Assembly (NCBI GenBank): GCA_910589415.1
Contig: OU342638.1
Span: forward strand, 36,057,579 to 36,121,578
Origin: Malachius bipustulatus
Lineage: Eukaryota; Arthropoda; Insecta; Coleoptera; Melyridae
Reading direction: 5' to 3'
Length of the DNA: 64,000 bases
The notes beneath the pieces were generated by a model that saw only the letters and a list, made by a program, of their open reading frames with translations, was not told where the DNA came from and did not search any database. This document shows positions 57,289 through 64,000 of the stretch, in pieces. Position numbers and translations under genes: made by a program. Numbering within the stretch: position 1 is the first letter of the stretch; every line of letters starts with the position of its first letter.

Positions 57289-58209
57289 TATTATTACGTT
57301 TTCAGATTGTTTGAGAAAATTAAGTGAGGCTGGTTTTCGCAGTTGAAGCTTAAATTGAGTAGGTTATTATGAGTTATTGTAAAAAATGAATATCGCCATT
57401 TTCCATTTTCAAAATAGCTTATTATCACATTATTGAAAATGGCTCAAGATATCAGAAAACGGTTTACATGTCCTTAACTTTTCACACATAGTATCCTACT
57501 GTACTGTGTGATTGTGTGTCACTTCACACAATTTCATTCACACAGTCGAATACTGAAAAGGTAAATTGCGTGCATTGAGTAGTATACATTTACCTTTGTT
57601 TTTAAAAGAATTTTATTATTGGTTTTGCACCAGTCTAGTCAGAGCTATAAAGTTTTGTCGAAATTGTCTCTAACGGCTACTATTTGTAATCATTATCAGT
57701 GACAAGGGTACAAGTTACGCGGACAGCTTGTAAAATAAAAACCAGTCATGCGCAAGCCAATTTCACCAGTTCCCAAAAAATTTGTGAATCTAAATAACGA
57801 TGCAGAAACGAGCTCGGAATCAACAAGTTTTTTGTTGGAACAATGATATCTAATTATTGTATGCTATATGGATCAATCATCACTTCTCAAATCGTACAAA
57901 ATGTTGCAGAGATGCTTAAAGAGTAATGCGCATGTCTCTTGAACTGTCATTTTACGGTTACACATCAATGAATTGTAACAAACCTATAACGCAGCCATGG
58001 GCGCATTCAGCTAATTCATGATCATGATATTCTCCAAACTGGATTGTCAACGTCAACATCATGAAACATTACTAACGACAAACGTCAGTCAAATCTCAAA
58101 TCCGAATTATTAACCTTCAACATCCCTAAAAGTAAAAAATCATAAAACATTCATAACAAACCTCTCGCATCCAAAAAATGATAATCATTTCAAACACATC
58201 AGCCCCGAA
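57289..58209. other. Repeat remnants and HSCB promoter region
   Basis: 57289 to about 57500 matches, inverted, the fold-back-family DNA near 42280-42445. The remainder up to 58209 holds no gene and should include the HSCB promoter; no core element could be named. Confidence 0.5.
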
Positions 58210-59147
58210 ATGTCCAAATACGCGAACCTAATAATAAAACGGTGCGCCGGATTGAACCCGGTCGCGTTCCGGAACTACCACAACGTGGGTCGAGTAGGCC
58301 CGGCGGCCCTCGGACGCGCCGCCGTCTCGGCCCCGCACGGGGCCCCCGCCGTCCTGATCCCGAGACGACACAACAACGTCGCGAACCCGGTCGTCTGCTG
58401 GAAATGCGGCATCGAGCGCCAGGACATCCGGGAGCTGTTCTGCGAGCAGTGCAGCACCGTCCAGAACCCGAGACAGACCGAGAACTATTTCAAGCTGTTC
58501 GACATCGAGGAGAGGTTCGACGTCGACCAGAAAGCGCTCACACAGAAATACCGTCAACTGCAGAACATCCTGCATCCCGACAAGTTTAGCAACAAGTGAG
58601 AGCCGTTCTGATTTTTGTTTCGTTTAATTTAATTGCGGTTGCAGGGTTCGATCCCCATTATCTGGGAGTTGACGTTTGAAAAAGAGACGTTTATTTTCCA
58701 GATCGGAAACAGAACGACAGATCTCGGCGGATTTCTCGTCGCTGCTGAACAAAGCTTACCGGACGCTGCAGACGCCGCTCGGGCGAGCGATCCACCTTCT
58801 ACAGTTGCACGGAGAAGAGGTTAACGAAGATCAAAAGGTCGACGACCCGAATTTCTTGACCGAGATCATGGAACTGAACGAGGAGGTCCTGTTTCCTATT
58901 CTTATTAACGATCGTTATTTAAACGGGGATTTTATTACAGGTGGAAGATGCAGACACCCCGGAGAAACTGAGATCGCTTGATCGGAAGAACCGGGACGTC
59001 TTGGAGAGGATATCCGGGGAGCTGGACAGGTGTTTCTCGAACGGCGATATCGGGAGGGCGAAATCGAACGTCATCAAGATGAAATACTTCGGCAGCATCG
59101 ATAAGCGGATCAGTTCGATTATGAGAGAGAAGGGAATTGTTGATTGA
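58210..59147 (+). CDS. HSCB: Iron-sulfur cluster co-chaperone HSCB / Hsc20 (258 aa)
   Basis: Mitochondrial J-protein that hands Fe-S clusters from the ISCU scaffold to the HSPA9-type Hsp70 and on to recipients. Three exons: 58210-58595, 58702-58885 and 58941-59147, phases consistent, 258 residues. The basic N-terminus suits a mitochondrial presequence. The tetracysteine zinc motif of metazoan HSCB is present (Cys63, Cys66, Cys78, Cys81 in CWKCGIERQDIRELFCEQC). The J domain follows with the HPD triad at 122-124 (LHPDKF). The C-terminal helical bundle includes LNKAYRTLQTPLGRAIHLLQLHG (an LYR-type ISCU-binding region in the family) and MKYFGSIDKRI. Convergent with the ZAD gene to the right. AATAAA at 59189-59194. 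Confidence 0.95.
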
Positions 59148-60755
59148 TCGATCTAGTTACTGTATATATGGTGTAAATAATTTCATTTAATAAAAATAGG
59201 TTTTAATTGATACAGAAAAAGGGAAAGACTTGAATAATTTATTCGATAAACTAGTCAAATATCTACCTTATTTACAAAAATAATCTAATCAATAAAATCG
59301 ATCATCTGTAACTGTGACAGTGACAGTACCAGTACCGGTACCGGCACCGGCAAAGATATAATACTGAAAGTGACTAGAGAGATGACCTATAGCCGGGTCA
59401 CCTCTTGTTAAAATAATAAATAGACCTACTACTATACAGAACTATGTGTACAAGTATTTAAAACAAATCAGACTTCTAATTATCACAAATTATAAATTCT
59501 AAGATAAGACAAAACTTCAATAAAGATAATAATTATTCACAAACGTTTCCAGTACCATCTATCTAACAAGACCGGGTGTTTGAAAGAACGATCAGTCATT
59601 AATTAAGACTAAGACGGTTGCACTCAGATTTTGATGGTCGTTTTAAAGTGATCAATCAGATTTCTTAGATCTGACACTGGTATCAAAATAAACTAACCGG
59701 TCAATTAAACCAAAGTTATAAAATTGCTTTCGTTAAACTCTTAAGTCCAAATTCTTTGATAATTCTCAGTCGTCAAGTCATGATTTTTTATAATTTACAG
59801 CGTTTCAAGCACCACGATTAAGGATTTAACTGCTGATTAAAATAATCGAACTGATCAAAGTTTGATTCTTGAGGAACATACTTCTTGAGCAACATCCCTT
59901 CATTAGTAAAATTGACCGAATTATGACGGTCGTTAAATCAATGATTTGATTAAATTATTGAAGACCTGAATTTAATAATCATCAACCAGCTCCAATTATA
60001 AAAAAATAATTTTTGAGACTATCAGCCTTTTCAGATTCAGGTGGCGAATTTAAATAAGATCCCGATTAAAAAAACCAACAATACTGGTCAGATTTCATGA
60101 TAAAATTGACGACCATTACAGGAGTAACCAAATGGTTTCAAACTACCGGTCTTCTCGTCCTTCAACACACAAATATTAGATAATTTACACATTCACTTAT
60201 CCGGGTTAATTAATCGTCCGTTAAGATAAGTTTTAACAATCACCTGGAATGATAGCGGGGTGTTTCTTAATCGGTTCAAAACTGGCTCGACTAGCTCTTC
60301 CAGACTCATTTCAAACGAAGTTATTTCCTGAGAAATACAGCCTGCAGCGATTCAAGGTCAACGTGAATCGATATCTCCTCTCGTGCACCGCTCTCGGAGC
60401 GTCATAGGGATTCCCCTGCAGTGCATGTGCATTTTTAATAATAAAAAAGTCTCACAATAAACATAATTTAAACAGTCTCTCTCATCAAACATAATTCGAT
60501 CTTAGTTTCTTTTACAGACCTGACAGGTACACATTTCACTGATTAAATCATCTTCAGTTCCAATCTTTCGATACAATATAACTTCAAGATTTCTTGTAAG
60601 TGAAAGTGAATTAAGAAACACCCCGATTACGTTACATACAACATACATTCAATATTTACATAATTACACAGAAACATAACAAGCAAAAAAAAAATTTAGT
60701 CCATCATCACCTCACCAGCACGGATTCGTTCAAAACTGTTCACACCCCGTCTCGA
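59148..60755. other. Convergent 3' region between HSCB and the ZAD gene
   Basis: HSCB polyadenylation signal at 59189-59194, then AT-rich DNA likely containing the long 3' UTR of the ZAD gene. A short ACCGGT/GGTACC-type microsatellite (CAGTACCAGTACCGGTACC) lies near 59327-59345. No gene seen. Confidence 0.5.
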
Positions 60756-62761
60756 CTAAGCCTTCATGGTGCACAGATTACCAACCAGCTCCTCGTGCGT
60801 CATCTTATGAGCGAGATAGTAATGCTTCATGACGAACTGCTTGTTGCAGACCTCGCATGCGAAGCTCGACTGTTTCTCGTGCGTCTTCTTGTGCTTCAGG
60901 AGGTTGTCGTTGCGCGAGAAGCTCTTCTCGCAGATATTGCACGTGTAGTTCTTCTGGCCGCTGTGCGAGGTCATGTGACGCAGCAGGTGCTCCTTCCGCA
61001 TGAACGACTTGTTGCAGTTCTCGCAGACAAACGGCCTGTAGCCGGTGTGCAGCTTGACGTGCTGGAAGAGGTGCTCTTTCCTCTTGAACACCTTGTGGCA
61101 GATCTCGCAGACGTGCGTTTTGCCGTTGCCGCCGCTCGAGACGCTCTCCCCCGACGAGACGGATATGTTAGCCGTTATGTTGTTGTTCGTCACGTTGACC
61201 GACGTCACGTTCGTTAACGTGTTCAGGTTGTATTTCGATTGCGGTCCGTAGTGACTGTTGATCTGTTGGTTCCGGGCGTTTAGGTCCTGATTGAGGATGT
61301 TCAAGTTGACGGTTGAGGGTTCGTTGGTGGTTGCGAGAGCGGCGCAGGTACTGGTACCGGTACCAGTACCAGTAGAAGTCGCAAGGGTATTGTTATTGAT
61401 TATATTGATCTCTGAAGTGGGGAATTGATTGTGAGCGTTCGAAGGGTAGGTGTTCGAATAGGCGTTCGACGAGTTGTGATGGTAATTATTATTGTTATTG
61501 TTGAAGATTACTGTGGGAGCGGGGGCTGGCGGCGGGGCTGATGCCGGGGCCGGAGCCGGCGCTAGCAACGGCATTGATTGTTTCATATCGCTCTCCTGAT
61601 TGATTTTAACCGAGTACGAATACTTATGATCGTTATGAGCAGTTTTAATGAGTGAAGCCGAGGTCGGTGTAGTAGTCGCGGCCTGAGCTGGAGACATTAG
61701 CTTGTCATACTTGATATGCACCTGACCGGTATCGTAGGCGCTCTCCTCCGAGCCGGTCAGATCGATCTTGACGATCTCCTCGTTTTTCATGCTCACACTG
61801 ATCTCTTTCGACGATCGTTTCTTACCCTTACAAGTATTACCGCCGCTGCCGCTCAGTTTACCGATCTGTTGATTCATGATCGAGTCAAAGTCGATCTGGG
61901 CGATGTTTATCACCTCCCCGTTCGAGTTAACGACCACGTTACTTAACGTTTCGTTTGTCTTCGTCGACGATTGATGACTCGGCGTTTTTAAGTTGGCGGA
62001 GTTCACGTTGTAGGTTATCTGAGGGGCGCTCGCCGGGATGACGTTGTGCATGATTTTGTTTGAATCTTTGATGTAGTTTTTCTCGATCGTTTGCTGATTG
62101 GTGTTAGCGACGATCGGTAATTGGAACATGTAGAGCGGGACCTGGTCCATTTGGTTACCCTGAGATAGCTGGGACAGCGATTTCGCTCCCTCGATTAGGG
62201 AGTAATTGCTGCTATTGACCGTTGTTGTCGCCGTGTGAGTCGAAGTGGGTGTTTGCGCTGGTGCTAGCGTAGGCGCCAGAGCCAGCGTTAGGGGTTCAGC
62301 TGTTTGCTTAACGGTGGTGTCTTTAATGTATACCTTAGATAAGATCAAAGATTAAAGACGATCAAGAGCGATGTAACCAAACAAAACCGCTTACCTTGCC
62401 GGATTTCTTGAAGTCCTCCGTGTACCGGAAATTCTTGAAGTAGCTGGAGAGCATGCTTTCCGAGCTGACGCATTCCTGCCGAAACGAGTAGCAGACTTCC
62501 AGCGTTCGCAGGCACTTCGAGCAGACAACCTTCGGTAAGAAATCGGTCTCGCACACCTGAAACAATCGATGCTAGGGGTCCACTTGGGTTTATTGATGGT
62601 ATCAGACAGAGACTCACGTTCAGCGAGAGACAGCTCTGGATTTTATTCTGGAGCTGGATTTTGCGGCCCTCCTCCGTGAAAATGTGTGTCTTCTCTTTCT
62701 GTTGGTTGGAGGCGCAGAGACGGCATAGCTCGTAGAAGTTGACCCGTTTGTAACCTGACAT
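60756..62761 (-). CDS. ZAD-domain C2H2 zinc-finger transcription factor (627 aa)
   Basis: Exons in transcript order: 62761-62618, 62556-62395 and 62333-60756, with introns of 61 bp each, all in phase, giving 627 residues. The N-terminal ZAD (zinc-finger-associated domain, a dimerisation module expanded in arthropods) uses Cys13, Cys16 (LCRLCA) and Cys60, Cys63 (VCSKC). A long low-complexity middle follows, with Ala/Pro repeats near its start and again around residues 370-390, plus Asn runs. Four C2H2 fingers at about 509-615 follow (HVCEICHKVF, FVCENCNKSF, YTCNICEKSF, FACEVCNKQF). The linkers between fingers 1-2 (HTGYRPF) and 2-3 (HSGQKNY) are near-canonical. Expected to be a sequence-specific nuclear factor. 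I cannot assign an orthologue by name. Confidence 0.9.
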
Positions 62762-63337
62762 TTTTCAGTTATTATTACTTGATTACTAATACTACCTACT
62801 GTTTATGTGATTGTTTCCGATTTATTTGTAATTATCGCTTATTTACTAAAAAAAATGCTAATATTTATCAAGATTCACCCAGACCCAGAAATTATAATTT
62901 ACGGCATTTCATTTACGCTGACGAAACGTCAAATTCCATCCATATTGACATAAAAATTGACACTGACATAACAGTAAGAGCAAGTGACAGTGACAGATTG
63001 TAATTTTTGATCCTGCAAAGTGACATTTAGAAATATAACATAAAGCGACCTCTCGTGAAATTTTTGTGAACTCTAGAAAAGGGGAAGTGATCAACCATCA
63101 CTATAAAGGCCGGTCCAGACGCAACGACTAATTGAACGACATGTCGAATCAGACAAAATGAATCAAGTAAAATGGAATGTGCGGACCGCAAAACGTACGT
63201 TTAGTCTAAACGGAATGAGATTGGAAGCTAAATCGAAAGACTGAAGATCGAGGCATCATTTTCCGAGAACTGATGCGACATGTCGTAGCATGTGGACGGG
63301 CGAAGCAACTTACCGTTCAATTTTATGTTTATGTTTA
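62762..63337. other. Promoter side of the ZAD gene and Harbinger end sequence
   Basis: The first part is upstream of the ZAD gene. A GCGACCTCT...AAAAGGGGAAGTGAT block at 63044-63085 belongs to the dispersed GCGACATCT motif family. GGCCGGTCCAGACGCAACG at about 63110 looks like the terminus of the adjacent transposon remnant. Confidence 0.45.
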
Positions 63338-63583
63338 TTATAATTCAACCTCATATTGTCGTATTATCTCAGGTATAATCTCACTCAATGCTTGCTTGGA
63401 CATTATAGTATTGTAAATTCCATCCTTGTAACTTCTTCCGGTTGCAAGGAATCTTAAGGTGGCGCTTAATCTCTCGTGAGGTGAAATCGCTTTTCTCATA
63501 CAACTATCTCGTTTTTGAATGCGTGGCGTTACCAAATTTAACAAATTATTTAACAAATTACTCTCAGGAGCCGCTCGTAGCAA
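63338..63583 (-). pseudogene. PIF/Harbinger transposase N-terminal remnant
   Basis: 81 residues with the hallmark order LLNLVTPRIQKRD, MRKAISPHERL, ATLRFLATGRSYKD and IIPEIIRQ found at the start of HARBI1-type transposases. The DDE nuclease region is missing; the frame stops after YEVEL. A dead copy, joined at about 63590 to an unrelated retroelement-like sequence. Confidence 0.7.
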
Positions 63584-63739
63584 ACTGCGAAACTAAAAAA
63601 CCAGGGGGAAACTGGAGAACCTAGAAAGCTAGGGTTTAAGGTGAACCCCAGTGTAACAAAACCCGGGACCAGCAAGGAACCGGAACAATGTAAAAGAAGG
63701 AGAACCTTCACCAAGGTTTTCAGGAGTGCAGCTTAGAGG

Positions 63740-64000
63740 GGACTTTCTCATGGCTTCCTGCGCTGACCAGGCCACAGAGGACAGGCAGAAACTCGGCACC
63801 AAGGACGTTCCGAAACCTATAAGAGCACCAGTGTGGATACCAGGGACCCAAGAGAGGAACCAGAAAAAAATCCAAAAAGACTGGGAATTCAAAACCAGGT
63901 ATTAAAAACCAGAAACGTGGATCCTAGTGGACAGAAAACCTGACACAAAAGGCCAACAACTAATTTTCCTCATGGGAGAAAATAGAGCAACTTCAATGCA
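63740..64000 (+). mobile_element. Gag-like (DUF4780-type) retroelement remnant, continues past window
   Basis: In one plus-strand frame APVWIPGTQERN and, after one stop, ETWILVDRKPDTKGQQLIFL follow the pattern of gag-like proteins of arthropod retroelements (a WIPG core, then a Trp-led strand and a G-x-x-L strand). One in-frame TAA breaks it. The region is GC-richer than its surroundings. The assignment rests on pattern memory only. Confidence 0.45.

Noticed and set aside
58648..58670. GGGTTCGATCCCC, similar to a tRNA T-arm/B box, in the first HSCB intron
   Set aside because: No A box, acceptor stem or anticodon arm at the right distance upstream.

Overview
The window reads as nuclear DNA of an insect, or at least an arthropod. 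The background is AT-rich and carries many short transposons. Genes have introns of about 50-80 bp as well as multi-kilobase ones. A ZAD-type C2H2 zinc-finger gene, a class typical of arthropods, lies at the right end. The exact order cannot be read from this window. No bacterial operon, CRISPR array, rRNA or convincing tRNA was seen.

Layout. 1-6.6 kb: two head-to-head paralogs of serine palmitoyltransferase subunit 1 (SPTLC1) form an inverted duplication. The left copy runs off the window. Two near-identical 457-bp hAT-type elements and one 852-bp fold-back element lie between them. 7.9-10.1 kb: a complete seven-exon short-chain acyl-CoA dehydrogenase (mitochondrial beta-oxidation). 14.0-21.8 kb, minus: a complete adiponectin-receptor (PAQR) gene whose long introns hold a degenerate AAGCTT-rich array, a G-rich tract and a triple nest of transposons. 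25.3-27.2 kb: a satellite-like array whose last monomer is inverted. 31.9-33.5 kb: a six-exon secreted, Cys-rich, mucin-like protein with a probable GPI tail; I do not recognise its family. 35.4-55.3 kb: five paralogous, intronless-CDS C2H2 zinc-finger genes, one truncated, interleaved with transposons; PHAX (snRNA export adaptor) lies between the third and fourth copies. 58.2-59.1 kb: HSCB, the Fe-S cluster J-protein. 60.8-62.8 kb, minus: a ZAD/C2H2 transcription factor convergent with HSCB. 63.3-64 kb: a Harbinger transposase remnant next to a gag-like retroelement remnant.

How the parts relate. The housekeeping genes are GC-rich in their exons and unrelated in pathway. The zinc-finger cluster is a different world: AT-rich codons, recent duplication with a shared 5' leader, finger modules almost identical between copies, and C-terminal fingers cut off by stop codons yet still readable downstream. 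I see no single unmistakable new system. The zinc-finger cluster with its finger exchange and decay, the SPTLC1 inverted pair, and an acyl-CoA dehydrogenase intron that looks like a duplicated exon edge are the most worthwhile leads. All splice sites are inferred from GT/AG context and reading frame, not from transcripts.
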